From Affinirhizobium lemnae (GTDB taxonomy: Bacteria; Pseudomonadota; Alphaproteobacteria; Rhizobiales; Rhizobiaceae): DNA of 64,000 bases. Location: assembly GCF_022968395.1 (NCBI RefSeq), contig NZ_JALJQZ010000013.1, positions 1-64,000 on the forward strand, written 5' to 3'. Shown here piece by piece: positions 35,371 through 45,299 of the stretch (position 1 is its first letter; every line of letters begins with the position of its first letter). A program made the translations under genes and the position numbers. The notes beneath the pieces were generated by a model that saw only the letters and a program-made list of their open reading frames with translations, did not search any database and was not told the origin of the DNA.

Positions 35371-38022
35371 ATGAATGTCGTCGTTGTAGAATCCCCTGCC
35401 AAGGCCAAGACAATCAACAAATATCTTGGATCAGGCTTCAAGGTTCTCGCTTCCTTTGGCCACGTCCGTGACTTGCCTGCGAAAGATGGATCCGTCCTGC
35501 CTGATCAGGATTTCGAGATGTCGTGGGAAGTCGACAGCGCATCCGCGAAGCGGATGAAAGACATCGCCGACGCAGTTAAGGGATCCGACGGACTGTTTCT
35601 CGCGACCGACCCGGATCGAGAAGGTGAGGCTATTTCCTGGCACGTTCTCGATCTTCTCAAGAAAAAGAAGGTCATTGGCGATAAGCCGGTCAAGCGTGTG
35701 GTGTTTAACGCCATCACAAAAAAAGCCGTCTTAGATGCGATGGCGAACCCGCGCGATATCGACATATCGCTGGTGGATGCGTATCTGGCCCGTCGCGCAC
35801 TGGATTATCTTGTGGGTTTCAACCTTTCCCCGGTTCTTTGGCGCAAGCTTCCGGGCGCTCGCTCTGCTGGCCGTGTGCAATCCGTTGCATTACGCCTTGT
35901 TTGCGATCGGGAAAATGAAATCGAGCGTTTCGTTCCAGAAGAATACTGGAACATCTCCGCGCTTCTGAAGACGCCGCGGGGCGATGAATTCGAAGCCAAG
36001 CTTGTGTCCGCCGATGGGAAGCGGGTCCAGAGCAAGGGCGTCAAGAACGGCGAGCATGCCGGCCGTCTGAAGGCGCTTCTGGAAGGCGCTGCATATTCGG
36101 TCGAATCGGTCGAGGCAAAGCCGGTCAAGCGCAACCCCGGCCCTCCCTTCACGACCTCTACCCTGCAGCAGGCTGCCTCCTCGAACCTGGGTTTCTCGGC
36201 ATCGCGCACCATGCAGGTTGCACAGAAGCTCTACGAAGGCGTGGACATTGGCGGCGAAACAGTCGGTCTGATCACATATATGCGTACCGATGGAGTTCAG
36301 ATGGCGCCGGAGGCGATCGATGCTGCCCGCCGTGCGATCGGCGATCAATTCGGTGAGCGCTATCTGCCCGAAAAGGCGCGATTCTATTCCACGAAGGCAA
36401 AGAATGCGCAGGAAGCGCACGAAGCCATTCGTCCCACCGACTTCAATCGTTCGCCGGAGAAGGTCCGCAAGTTCCTGGATGGAGACCAGCTTCGCCTTTA
36501 CGAACTCGTATGGAAGCGCGGTATCGCCAGCCAGATGGCGTCTGCTGAAATGGAACGGACGACTGTTGAAATTACCGCCGCAAACGGCTCCGATCGCGCG
36601 GGCTTACGGGCTGTCGGCTCCGTTGTCCGCTTTGATGGATTTCTAGCTGCCTATATTGATCATCGCGACGATAGTGACGCGGGTGATGACGACGAAGATG
36701 GCCGTCTCCCCGAAATCAATGCGCGTGAAAGGCTGCACAAATCGAAGGTCAATTCAAGCCAGCACTTTACGGAGCCGCCGCCGCGCTACTCGGAAGCTTC
36801 TTTGATCAAGAAGATGGAAGAGTTGGGCATCGGGCGCCCTTCGACTTACGCCGCGACCTTGAAGACGCTCAGCGACCGCGAATATATTGTCATCGAAAAG
36901 CGCAAGCTGATCCCTCATTCCAAGGGTCGGCTGGTTACTGCCTTCCTCGAGAACTTCTTCACGAAGTATGTGGAATACGATTTCACAGCCGATCTGGAAG
37001 AGAAGCTCGACAAGATTTCAGCTGGCGAATTGAACTGGAAGCAGGTTCTCCGGGAGTTCTGGGACGCCTTTTTCGCCCAGATTGAAGATACGAAGGAACT
37101 TCGCGTTACCAATGTTCTGGACGCGCTGAACGAAGCTCTCGCCCCGCTCGTTTTCCCCAAGCGGGAAGACGGCAGCGATCCGCGTATCTGCCAGGTCTGT
37201 GGTACGGGCAACCTGTCTCTGAAGCTTGGGAAATACGGTGCCTTCGTCGGATGCTCAAACTATCCCGAGTGCAACTATACCCGCCAACTGTCCTCGGATG
37301 GCGCCGAAGCTGAGGCCGCCTCCTTGAACGAGCCGAAGGCGCTGGGCCGAGATCCGATGACCGGCGAGGAACTGACCCTACGATCCGGTCGTTTCGGACC
37401 TTACATTCAGCGCGGAGACGGCAAAGACGCGAAGCGGTCTTCGCTGCCACGCGGGTGGAAGCCCGAAGACATCGATCACGAGAAGGCTCTGGCCCTTATC
37501 AATCTTCCTCGGGATGTGGGCCAACACCCGGAAACCAGCAAGATGATTTCTGCCGGCCTTGGTCGGTACGGGCCCTTCCTGCTGCATGATGGCACCTATG
37601 CCAACCTTGAAAGCATCGAGGATGTGTTCAGCATTGGCTTGAACCGCGCTGTGACAGTCCTGGCCGAGAAGCAGAGCAAGGGCGCCGGGCGCGGGCGGAC
37701 TGCAGTAGCCGCCCTCAAGGAATTGGGCGATCATCCGAGCGGCGGAGCCATGACGGTTCGCGAGGGACGCTATGGTCCTTATGTCAACTGGGGCAAGGTG
37801 AATGCCACCCTGCCAAAGGGCAAGGACCCACAAAGTGTGACGGTTGAAGAGGCGCTTGCGCTCTTGACCGAAAGGGCTGGCAAGGCACCGGCTGCGAAGA
37901 TCAAGTCTACGAAAGCGACCAAAGCGGAGGCCGCTGACGCCAAGCCAAAAAAGACGGCTACCAAGGCAAAGTCTGCCGCCAAGCCGAAGGCGGCCACGAA
38001 AGCAAAGAAGACGGACACGTGA
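35371..38022 (+). CDS. topA: DNA topoisomerase I
   Basis: 883 residues from ATG 35371 (MNVVVVESPAKAKTINKYLG), where the Toprim domain begins; the ribosome-binding site is weak (AGAGAAAAA). It relaxes negative supercoils by a type IA mechanism. Toprim acidic residues lie in LFLATDPDREGEAISWH. The active-site tyrosine is in GLITYMRTDGVQMAPEA. A single four-cysteine zinc ribbon (CQVCGTGNLSLKLGKYGAFV and GCSNYPEC) and TopA C-terminal repeats follow, ending in a Lys/Ala tail of about 40 residues. The stop overlaps the GTG of rnr. Confidence 0.96.
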   Translation: MNVVVVESPAKAKTINKYLGSGFKVLASFGHVRDLPAKDGSVLPDQDFEMSWEVDSASAKRMKDIADAVKGSDGLFLATDPDREGEAISWHVLDLLKKKKVIGDKPVKRVVFNAITKKAVLDAMANPRDIDISLVDAYLARRALDYLVGFNLSPVLWRKLPGARSAGRVQSVALRLVCDRENEIERFVPEEYWNISALLKTPRGDEFEAKLVSADGKRVQSKGVKNGEHAGRLKALLEGAAYSVESVEAKPVKRNPGPPFTTSTLQQAASSNLGFSASRTMQVAQKLYEGVDIGGETVGLITYMRTDGVQMAPEAIDAARRAIGDQFGERYLPEKARFYSTKAKNAQEAHEAIRPTDFNRSPEKVRKFLDGDQLRLYELVWKRGIASQMASAEMERTTVEITAANGSDRAGLRAVGSVVRFDGFLAAYIDHRDDSDAGDDDEDGRLPEINARERLHKSKVNSSQHFTEPPPRYSEASLIKKMEELGIGRPSTYAATLKTLSDREYIVIEKRKLIPHSKGRLVTAFLENFFTKYVEYDFTADLEEKLDKISAGELNWKQVLREFWDAFFAQIEDTKELRVTNVLDALNEALAPLVFPKREDGSDPRICQVCGTGNLSLKLGKYGAFVGCSNYPECNYTRQLSSDGAEAEAASLNEPKALGRDPMTGEELTLRSGRFGPYIQRGDGKDAKRSSLPRGWKPEDIDHEKALALINLPRDVGQHPETSKMISAGLGRYGPFLLHDGTYANLESIEDVFSIGLNRAVTVLAEKQSKGAGRGRTAVAALKELGDHPSGGAMTVREGRYGPYVNWGKVNATLPKGKDPQSVTVEEALALLTERAGKAPAAKIKSTKATKAEAADAKPKKTATKAKSAAKPKAATKAKKTDT

Positions 38023-40376
38023 GCAAGAAACCGCGCGAAGACAAAAAACCCGTTCCGGTTGGCCGCAAAGCCGCCCTTCGCGCGGAAAAGGCCGCTCTGG
38101 GCGATCCCAATGTGATCGTCCACGGCGTTGTTCCGCCCCGCGATATTCTGCTCCAATTCATTTCCGATAACCCGGACCGCGCCTCGAAGCGGGAAATTGC
38201 CAAGGCCTTCGGTCTCAAGGGTGATACCCGTGTCGAGCTCAAGGATGTGCTGCGTGACCTCGAGGACGAAGGCCTTCTTCAGAAGAGCCGCAAGGCGCTG
38301 ATGCGGCCGGGTGGCCTGCCGCCCAGGACAGTGCTGGACATCACGACCCGCAGCAAGGACGGCGAACTGATTGCCCGGCCTGCCGAATGGCCGGATGATG
38401 GTGGTGTTGCGCCTGCGGTTTTGATCCGGCAGTCCTCCGATAACCGCAGCAAGAGCAAGACGCCCGCTGCCGGACTTGGCGACCGCGTGCTTGCGAAGAT
38501 CTTCCCGAATAAGGATCGATCCGGTCCCGCCTATACGGCGCGCGTGGTCAAGATCGTCGACAAGCACCGCAATGCCTCTCTCGGCGTCATCCGTATGATG
38601 CCGGAGGGTGGTGCGCGATTGATGCCGATTGATCGCCGCGGCGAGGAAATGCAGATTTCCGCCAGTGATCTTGGAGATGCAAAGGATGGTGATCTGATTG
38701 AGGCTGACGTCCTGCGTGGGAATCGCTTCGGTCTGACCCGCGCGAAGGTTCTGTCAGTGGTCGGCTCCGTGGCGTCCGAGAAGGCAATCTCGATGATTGC
38801 GATCTATTCGCATGGCATTCCGCACATCTTTCCGAAGCAGGTTCTGGATGAGGCGGAAGACGCAAAGCACGCCAGCATGACGAAACGGGAGGACTGGCGG
38901 CATGTGCCGCTGGTCACCATCGATCCGGCCGATGCCAAGGACCATGACGACGCCGTCTATGCCGAACCTGACCCATCGCCGGATAATCCGGATGGCATCA
39001 TCGTGACGGTTGCAATCGCAGACGTATCCTATTATGTCAAGACGGGATCACCACTCGACCGTGAAGCGCTGCAGCGGGGTAATTCGGTCTACTTCCCGGA
39101 TCGCGTCGTGCCGATGTTGCCGGAGCGGATTTCAAATAACCTCTGTTCGCTGCGCGAGGGCGAAGATCGACCGGCGCTCGCAGTCCGCATGGTCTTCTCC
39201 AAGGACGGCAAGAAGGCGGGCCACACCTTCCATCGCATCATGATGAAGAGTGCCGCCAAGCTCTCCTATCAACAGGCGCAGGCGGCCATCGACGGCAAAC
39301 CGGACGACAAGTCCAAGCCGCTTCTGGATCCCATCCTGAAGCCGCTCTGGCATGCCTATGCGATCATGAAGCGTGGTCGCGACCGTCGCCAGCCGCTGGA
39401 ACTGGATATGCCGGAACGCAAGATCCTGCTGAAGCCGGATGGCACCGTCGACAAGGTTGTTATCCCCGAGCGTCTGGACGCGCACAAACTCATCGAAGAG
39501 ATGATGATCCAAGCCAACGTTGCTGCCGCGGAAACACTGGAGAAGCAGCGTCAGCCGCTGATCTATCGTGTGCACGATGCGCCGTCGCTTGCTAAGCAGG
39601 AGATCCTGCGGGAGTTCCTGGCTATGCTCGGTATCCCGATGGCGAAAGGCGGACAGGTGCGAGCAAACTCCTTCAATGGTATTCTCGCGAAGGCTGAAGA
39701 CACGCCGCATCAGGTGATGGTCAACGAAATGGTTCTGCGCAGCCAGAGCCAGGCCGTCTACAGCCCCGACAATCTTGGCCACTTTGGCCTGAACCTGATG
39801 AAGTATGCGCACTTCACCTCGCCTATCCGCCGCTATGCAGACCTTATTGTTCACCGTGCCCTCGTGCGCGCTTTGGGCCTTGGCGAAGGCGGACTTTCGC
39901 CTGAGGAAGAAACGCAGCTCGACGACATTGCCGCAGAGATTTCCACATTCGAACGACGCGCCATGGCGGCCGAGCGCGAAACGATTAACCGTCTGATTGC
40001 CCATCATCTAGCGGAGCGGGTCGGCCAAGAGTTCGAAGGCCGCGTCTCTGGCGTGACGAAAGCGGGACTATTTGTCACGCTGCCGACCTATGGTGCGGAT
40101 GGCTTCGTGCCGGTATCCACGCTGGGGTCTGATTATTTTGTCTATGATGAAGCCAGGCAGGCACTCATCGGCGAACGGCATGGCCTTGGCTACCAGTTGG
40201 GCGATTCTGTCGACGTGCGTCTGGCAGAGGCGATACCTCTTGCGGGCGCACTGCGCTTCGAAATGCTGAGCGAAGGCCAGAAGATGGGCGTCGCAATGCG
40301 CTCGTTCCACAAATCGGGACGGCGCGGTCGTTCAGCACCAAAACGACCAGGGACCAGACCACCGCGCCGCCGTTGA
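38019..40376 (+). CDS. rnr: Ribonuclease R
   Basis: 785 residues starting at GTG 38019, overlapping the topA stop as GTGA. A 3'-5' exoribonuclease that digests structured RNA. Domains: basic N-terminus with a winged helix (SKREIAKAFGLKGDTRVELK), cold-shock domains, the RNB catalytic core (TIDPADAKDHDDAVYAEPDP with its Asp cluster; SNNLCSLREGEDRPALAVRM; FTSPIRRYADLIVHR), and a C-terminal S1 domain (GRVSGVTKAGLFVTLPTYGA). A basic tail ends in PPRRR. Coupled to topA and followed by a DUF983 gene. Confidence 0.95.
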   Translation: MSKKPREDKKPVPVGRKAALRAEKAALGDPNVIVHGVVPPRDILLQFISDNPDRASKREIAKAFGLKGDTRVELKDVLRDLEDEGLLQKSRKALMRPGGLPPRTVLDITTRSKDGELIARPAEWPDDGGVAPAVLIRQSSDNRSKSKTPAAGLGDRVLAKIFPNKDRSGPAYTARVVKIVDKHRNASLGVIRMMPEGGARLMPIDRRGEEMQISASDLGDAKDGDLIEADVLRGNRFGLTRAKVLSVVGSVASEKAISMIAIYSHGIPHIFPKQVLDEAEDAKHASMTKREDWRHVPLVTIDPADAKDHDDAVYAEPDPSPDNPDGIIVTVAIADVSYYVKTGSPLDREALQRGNSVYFPDRVVPMLPERISNNLCSLREGEDRPALAVRMVFSKDGKKAGHTFHRIMMKSAAKLSYQQAQAAIDGKPDDKSKPLLDPILKPLWHAYAIMKRGRDRRQPLELDMPERKILLKPDGTVDKVVIPERLDAHKLIEEMMIQANVAAAETLEKQRQPLIYRVHDAPSLAKQEILREFLAMLGIPMAKGGQVRANSFNGILAKAEDTPHQVMVNEMVLRSQSQAVYSPDNLGHFGLNLMKYAHFTSPIRRYADLIVHRALVRALGLGEGGLSPEEETQLDDIAAEISTFERRAMAAERETINRLIAHHLAERVGQEFEGRVSGVTKAGLFVTLPTYGADGFVPVSTLGSDYFVYDEARQALIGERHGLGYQLGDSVDVRLAEAIPLAGALRFEMLSEGQKMGVAMRSFHKSGRRGRSAPKRPGTRPPRRR

Positions 40377-40435
40377 TGAGCGTCGTTGGCGTGCAGGCTG
40401 GTCTGGGGTCCGTTATTCCTATATTGGAGAAGGCA

Positions 40436-40900
40436 ATGGCCGAGCAGAAAGCATTATCAACTCCTGTAAAGCCGGTTCGGTTTGGAGGCGCACAGGAGCC
40501 TGAGCGGCAACTCGGTCAATCCATCATGCGTGGACTGCGTTGTACCTGCCCTAGATGCGGTACTGGTCGTCTGTTCAAAGCGTTTCTGAAACCGGTGGAG
40601 CAATGCTCTGCCTGTGGTGAAGATCTGCACCACCAGCGGGCCGATGACCTGCCCCCTTACCTCGTCATTTTCATCGTGGGTCACGTGACCGTCGGTGGCT
40701 TCATGATGACAGATATGGTCTGGCAATTGTCCGTCTGGACGCATCTTGCGATCTGGACGCCAATCACCATCCTGATGGCGTTGCTGATGATGCAACCAAT
40801 CAAAGGAGGCGTGATTGGCCTGCAGTGGGCGCTGAAAATGCACGGTTTCGGGAAAGAAGATGAGAGTATCGATCCCGGTCGAGGCGGCCCAATCGATTAA
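40436..40900 (+). CDS. DUF983 family membrane protein
   Basis: 154 residues from ATG 40436, preceded by GGAGAAGG; in-frame upstream starts at 40373-40376 overlap the rnr stop and lack a site. Two CxxC pairs make a zinc-ribbon-like motif (CTCPRCGTGRLFKAF, CSACGEDL). Two membrane helices follow (about 75-98 and 104-123). DUF983 proteins of alphaproteobacteria are of unknown function. The next gene lies 247 bases away with no visible gene between. Confidence 0.85.
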   Translation: MAEQKALSTPVKPVRFGGAQEPERQLGQSIMRGLRCTCPRCGTGRLFKAFLKPVEQCSACGEDLHHQRADDLPPYLVIFIVGHVTVGGFMMTDMVWQLSVWTHLAIWTPITILMALLMMQPIKGGVIGLQWALKMHGFGKEDESIDPGRGGPID

Positions 40901-41146
40901 CCGATAATACGTTGCCAGAGCGTGAACATCCTGATGCCCCAATCATCAACAATCAAGACATCGACAAAACTCGCGGTCACCTGACATCCAGCAGTCATGC
41001 AAGCACGTTATGAGGCAACATGATCACTCAGAACGGAAGCCTTCTTCGTTGAAGTTTTTGCCGGTACCGCTTCACCACGTGTCGATTGCAGATTATATCG
41101 ACTTCGGCCGCGCCGAATTTGCGCGTAGAACCTAAGCGACGGGCAA

Positions 41147-42358
41147 ATGGATTCATATTCGAAGGACAACCACCATCCTAACCAGGGGAACAGTGACAGC
41201 TTTCACCCGGAAGAGATCCATTGGCCTTCGCTCTTTGCCGCCGTGTCGGCAATAAGCGCGGTCGGCATCGCAATCGGTCTTGGTCTACCCCTGCTCAGCA
41301 TCATCCTCGAAAAGCGCGGAATTTCGTCGACGCTGATCGGATTGAATTCCGCTATGGCAGGAATCGCCGCAATGGCGGCCGCTCCGATTACAACAAAGCT
41401 GGCACATGATTATGGCGTGGCAAAAACGATGCTCTGGGCGGTCGTTCTGGCAGCGGTCAGTGCCCTTGGCTTCTATTATGCGACCGAATTCTGGATGTGG
41501 TTCCCATTGCGTGTGGGCTTCCACGGCGCCACCACTACGCTGTTCATTCTCTCGGAATTCTGGATCAATGCTGCCGCACCACCGCGTAAGCGAGGGTTCG
41601 TGCTCGGCATATATGCAACGGTGCTCGCAGTTGGTTTTGCAATCGGGCCTTTGATCTTCTCGAAGATTGGAAGTGAGGGAATACTTCCATTCGCAGTCGG
41701 CGCAATCGCCATTATGCTGGCCTTCATACCGATTTACATCGCGCGCGGCGAAAGCCCGGTTCTAGACGAGAAGCCACAGCAGCATTTCCTGCGTTATGTG
41801 TTTCTTGTGCCAATGGCAACTGCAGCGGTCTTTGTTTTTGGTGCCGTCGAAGTCGGAGGGCTCTCGCTCTTTCCTGTCTATGCAAACCGCGTAGGCCTGC
41901 CGGAAGCAAGCGCCGCTATGCTCCTGACGATCATGGGAATTGGCAACATGGTCTTCCAGATCCCGTTCGGTATGATTTCAGACCGGCTGAAGGACCGAAG
42001 ACCGATGCTCTTCCTGATGGCTCTGGCGGGCCTTCTGGGAGCATTGGCACTTCCCTATTTGATCCATCATTGGTGGCTGATGGCGGGCCTACTGCTGGTC
42101 TGGGGTGGATGCGTATCCGGCCTCTATACCGTCGGGCTTGCGCATCTTGGATCACGACTCACGGGATCCGATCTCGCGGCGGCCAATGCTGCCTTCGTTT
42201 TCAGCTATGCGGTTGGGACGGTCGCCGGACCCCAAGCTGTTGGAGTTACGATCGATCTGGTCGGTAATAATGGCTTTGCGTGGGCACTCGCCGGTTTCTT
42301 TGCCCTTTATGTGGTGATATTCATCGTTCGGACGATTTTCAGCCGTCAACGGACTTGA
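41147..42358 (+). CDS. Major facilitator superfamily transporter
   Basis: 403 residues with about 12 hydrophobic segments. The N-terminal half carries AAVSAISAVGIAIGLGLPLL and the 2-3 loop TLIGLNSAMAGIAAMAAAPI; the C-terminal half has GMISDRLKDRRPMLFLMALA, the MFS A-like motif. It resembles the YcaD/sugar-efflux branch of MFS (UPF/YcaD-like). Substrate unknown. The 40-residue N-terminal extension is hydrophilic. It is followed by rpmG after 94 nt. Confidence 0.88.
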   Translation: MDSYSKDNHHPNQGNSDSFHPEEIHWPSLFAAVSAISAVGIAIGLGLPLLSIILEKRGISSTLIGLNSAMAGIAAMAAAPITTKLAHDYGVAKTMLWAVVLAAVSALGFYYATEFWMWFPLRVGFHGATTTLFILSEFWINAAAPPRKRGFVLGIYATVLAVGFAIGPLIFSKIGSEGILPFAVGAIAIMLAFIPIYIARGESPVLDEKPQQHFLRYVFLVPMATAAVFVFGAVEVGGLSLFPVYANRVGLPEASAAMLLTIMGIGNMVFQIPFGMISDRLKDRRPMLFLMALAGLLGALALPYLIHHWWLMAGLLLVWGGCVSGLYTVGLAHLGSRLTGSDLAAANAAFVFSYAVGTVAGPQAVGVTIDLVGNNGFAWALAGFFALYVVIFIVRTIFSRQRT

Positions 42359-42452
42359 CTTTCTGGGCGCGATTTGTAGTTTCGCGCCAGATTTCGCCGT
42401 GGACCATATGAAGGCGTCCGCGGCTTGATTTTTTATTAGAGGCAGGAAGACC

Positions 42453-42620
42453 ATGGCGAAAGCTACGACCATCAAGATCAAGCTGCTGTCGACGGCCGAT
42501 ACAGGTTTCTTCTACGTGACGACGAAGAACAGCCGTACGTTCACGGACAAAATGACGAAGACGAAGTACGACCCGATCGCTCGCAAGCATGTCGAGTTCA
42601 AGGAAACCAAGATCAAGTAA
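42453..42620 (+). CDS. rpmG: 50S ribosomal protein L33
   Basis: A 55-codon gene: [20 protein letters not shown] and [20 protein letters not shown] are classic L33, and [11 protein letters not shown] is the end. GGCAGGAAG precedes the ATG. It contains no CxxC pairs, so it is the zinc-independent (C-minus) form. A strong terminator follows the stop by 25 nt. Confidence 0.97.
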   Translation: MAKATTIKIKLLSTADTGFFYVTTKNSRTFTDKMTKTKYDPIARKHVEFKETKIK

Positions 42621-42645
42621 TCTGATCTGGATTCCACTTTAATGA

Positions 42646-42674
42646 AGCGCGGCACCTCGGTGTCGCGCTTTTTT
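42646..42674 (+). terminator. Terminator of rpmG
   Basis: AGCGCGGCAC pairs with GTGTCGCGCT over 10 bp (one G-T pair) with a CTCG loop, immediately followed by TTTTTT. It is a strong intrinsic terminator. Confidence 0.93.
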
Positions 42675-42676
42675 GT

Positions 42677-43420
42677 GCAAGCGTCGACAACCGCCTGCAA
42701 CCGCTCCTCCGCTCTTGCGATGTATTTGGGACTCTCTTGTCAATTGTTATTCGCGGGAAAGAAAGAAGCAGTCTACCTGCAAGATTTCAGTTAATACTGA
42801 GTATTCTGAGGATGCCGAAGTAGCGACGTCGCCTACATCACGGTGAACGGCTCATCTTAATTAGGGGGCCGATCGGCATGCAAAGCGGCACGAGGAACCG
42901 CAAAATGCACGCCGATCGACCGACCCCACGACCCAGGAGATGCGGCGGACCTGAGCATCATGGGGTATCTTTATGTTCCTTCAGGAACTTATTCCATTGA
43001 CAACAAAGTCGCGTAAAACCGGGACGAAATCAACCCATTCTTAACTAGCGCGTCAATTGATGCGTGACATGGTTAAAACAGCAAGATCGAAATTCAAAAT
43101 CGAACTACTTACCCAAGAGATAACCAAGCTTAGATGGGGAGTTAATAAAGGAAAAACTTATAGAGAGACGCACAATACTGATATTCTGTCGTTTTGTCCG
43201 AACTGCTCAAGCGCTGAAACTATAGGGCCGAATCTCTCTTCGATTTAGACGAGCCATAACTGAGAGCAATGAACTTCAACCTTAAGGTGCAAGGCAAAGT
43301 ATGACTGTAATCCGTCTTCTGTTTGTCAAAAGGTAGCCGCCTTCTGACAGTCGCTCCAATTATAATCGTTGCTGTCGCCCGAGGGAGCCATACGAGCCGT
43401 CTGACAAAACGCTCCAGTCG
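42677..43420. other. Structured, AT-richer intergenic region between rpmG and pleD
   Basis: 745 bases without a convincing protein gene; the plus-strand frame at 43057-43248 has no family likeness or good start site. A long hairpin occupies 42870-42918 (see separate entry). ACCCCA and TGGGGT bracket the following stretch (about 42923-42966), and GTTCC-TTCA-GGAAC at 42975-42988 is a short perfect hairpin. Base composition from about 43000 to 43260 is clearly AT-richer than its neighbours, which may indicate foreign or decayed sequence. Confidence 0.5.
42870..42918. ncRNA. Candidate structured RNA (long hairpin)
   Basis: CGATCGGC (42870-42877) pairs with GCCGATCG (42911-42918). After one A-C mismatch, TGCA pairs with TGCA, and past an AA/AAAA internal loop GCGG pairs with CCGC, leaving a 9-nt loop. 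The 16-bp interrupted stem is too long to be chance in this GC context. Strand, ends and promoter cannot be fixed from sequence alone, and no known RNA family is recognised. Confidence 0.4.
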
Positions 43421-44785
43421 CTATGCTGCCGCCGCAACGACCCGATTTCGTCCGCTGTTCTTTGCCTCGTACAATGCTCTATCTGCGTTTTTAAGCAACT
43501 GCTCAGGCGTGTCGATACCTGCCGTGAAGCTCGCGATCCCTAAGGACGCAGTGATATTCAACGCACCACCGGAGGGAAGAGCAAACGGAGCCGCCTCAAT
43601 GATTCCACGCAGCCGTTCCGCGATTGAAGCAGCTGAATTCGCGTCGGTATCCGGCATCACGACTACGAACTCTTCGCCTCCGTAACGACAGGCAAGATCT
43701 GCCCCGCGCACCGTGGAGCGAATGCGCCGGGCGAATTCCCGCAGGATCTCATCACCAATGTCGTGCCCATAGGTATCGTTAACACTCTTAAACCGATCAA
43801 TGTCAGTAATACAGACCGAGAGAGGCCGTGACCTAGCGGCGGCGCGATTAAAAAGTGTCTTCAAATGATTATCGAGATAGCGTCGATTATGGAGACCCGT
43901 CAGCCCGTCTGTCACCGCAAGCTCTATTGTCTGTCGAACGCTAGAGCGCAGTTTATCGTTGTATCGCTTGCGTCTGATTTGCGTCAGTGTCCGTGCGACC
44001 AGTTCGTTAGGGTCAAGCGGGCGCGTCAGGTAATCATTCACTCCGAGATCCAAAGCCCTTACAATAAGTTCCTCACGCCCGCTTTCTGTGATGAGCAAGA
44101 GTGGCAGGAAGCGGGTTCGTTCCAGGAGGCGAAGTTGCGAGCATAGTCTGAGGGGATCGTATTCCTCGATATTGTCATTGATGATCACGAGATCGATCGG
44201 AGACTCGGCTGCCTCGAAGATCGCGGCCTGTGGGTCCGACATTGCAGTGACTTCAGCAACCGGCTTCAACGCCCTGACTATGCGCTCCTGGGAGCTTCCG
44301 CGGCCGTCCACGAGTAGAACCTGACCGCTAATATCGAAGCCATCGAAGCGGGTCAGATCCTCGAAGCCAATCGTTCTGGCGGTATCGGCGCGGATGCGAA
44401 GTTCGTCGCTGAGCGTCTTGAGACGCACGAGACTCTTGACGCGCGCAACGAGTTGCAGATCGTTCACAGGCTTGGTGAGAAAATCATCGGCACCGGCCTT
44501 CAGGCCACGCACACGATCTGCTGGCTGGTCGAGTGCCGTCACTATGACTACTGGAATATGCATGGTCTTGGGATTAGCCTTCAGCCGCTCACATACTTCA
44601 AAACCGTCCATGCCCGGCATCATAATGTCGAGTAGGATAACGTCCACATTGGTGTTTGCGACGATTTCTAGCGCCTTGAAACCGTTCTCGGCTGTCAACA
44701 CGTCGAAGTATTCGGCAAGCAGCCGTGCTTCCAGCAGCTTCACATTCGCCGGAATGTCATCCACTACGAGAATACGCGCAGTCAT
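43421..44785 (-). CDS. pleD: Diguanylate cyclase response regulator PleD
   Basis: 454 residues with the REC-REC-GGDEF layout of Caulobacter PleD. The first receiver holds the phospho-acceptor in VDVILLDIMMPGMDG and LTKPVND. The second, degenerate receiver (ISGQVLLVDGRGSSQERIVR) serves dimerisation. The cyclase domain near 285-454 has ACRYGGEEFVVVMP (GGEEF, active form) with an RGAD allosteric inhibition site just upstream. It makes cyclic-di-GMP during the swarmer-stalked type transition in relatives. It lies 15 nt downstream of divK. Confidence 0.95.
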   Translation of the reverse strand: MTARILVVDDIPANVKLLEARLLAEYFDVLTAENGFKALEIVANTNVDVILLDIMMPGMDGFEVCERLKANPKTMHIPVVIVTALDQPADRVRGLKAGADDFLTKPVNDLQLVARVKSLVRLKTLSDELRIRADTARTIGFEDLTRFDGFDISGQVLLVDGRGSSQERIVRALKPVAEVTAMSDPQAAIFEAAESPIDLVIINDNIEEYDPLRLCSQLRLLERTRFLPLLLITESGREELIVRALDLGVNDYLTRPLDPNELVARTLTQIRRKRYNDKLRSSVRQTIELAVTDGLTGLHNRRYLDNHLKTLFNRAAARSRPLSVCITDIDRFKSVNDTYGHDIGDEILREFARRIRSTVRGADLACRYGGEEFVVVMPDTDANSAASIAERLRGIIEAAPFALPSGGALNITASLGIASFTAGIDTPEQLLKNADRALYEAKNSGRNRVVAAAA

Positions 44786-44800
44786 GTCCGCCTCCCCGCC

Positions 44801-45172
44801 TCAGGCGTCCCCAAGATAGGTCTTTATCGTTTCGAGAAACTTAGGCACCGAAATAGGCTTGGAGACGTAAGCTTCGCATCCACCCTGACGGATGCGCTCC
44901 TCATCTCCCTTCATCGCGAAGGCAGTAACCGCAACGACTGGAATGACGTGAAGCTCGTCGTCTTCCTTCAGCCATTTGGTGACTTCAAGGCCCGAGACTT
45001 CCGGGAGTTGGATATCCATGAGGATCAGATCGGGACGGTGCTTTCTCGCGAGATCCAGCGCCTCCATCCCATTGCGGGTCTGGATCGTCGTATACCCGGA
45101 AGCCTCGATCAGATCGCGGAAGAGCTTCATGTTCAGCTCATTGTCTTCAACAATCATCACCCGCTTGGGCAT
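44801..45172 (-). CDS. divK: Cell-cycle response regulator DivK
   Basis: 123 residues, a lone receiver domain. [20 protein letters not shown] gives the acidic pocket, Asp53 ([14 protein letters not shown]) is the phospho-acceptor, and the Thr and Lys switch residues lie in [13 protein letters not shown] and YVSKPISV. DivK is phosphorylated by PleC/DivJ-type kinases and restrains CtrA through the DivL-CckA pathway. Transcribed with pleD as in other alphaproteobacteria. Confidence 0.96.
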   Translation of the reverse strand: MPKRVMIVEDNELNMKLFRDLIEASGYTTIQTRNGMEALDLARKHRPDLILMDIQLPEVSGLEVTKWLKEDDELHVIPVVAVTAFAMKGDEERIRQGGCEAYVSKPISVPKFLETIKTYLGDA

Positions 45173-45299
45173 ACTTTCTATCCTTCATTTCGAGCGATCG
45201 CGCCTATATTGAGATATAAGGCTCCAAACGCTCGATTCCATGCTCCGGCTTCCGGAACAGTAAGCGGATTTGGTTGAAGAAAAGGTAACTGGATCGTTG

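Noticed and set aside
43057..43248. 63-codon frame in the AT-rich gap
   Set aside because: No family likeness, no good start site, and composition typical of chance in AT-rich DNA.
43421..44785. PleD cyclase motif GGEEF as a degenerate, inactive site
   Set aside because: GGEEF is a normal active variant, and the RxxD inhibitory site is also intact.
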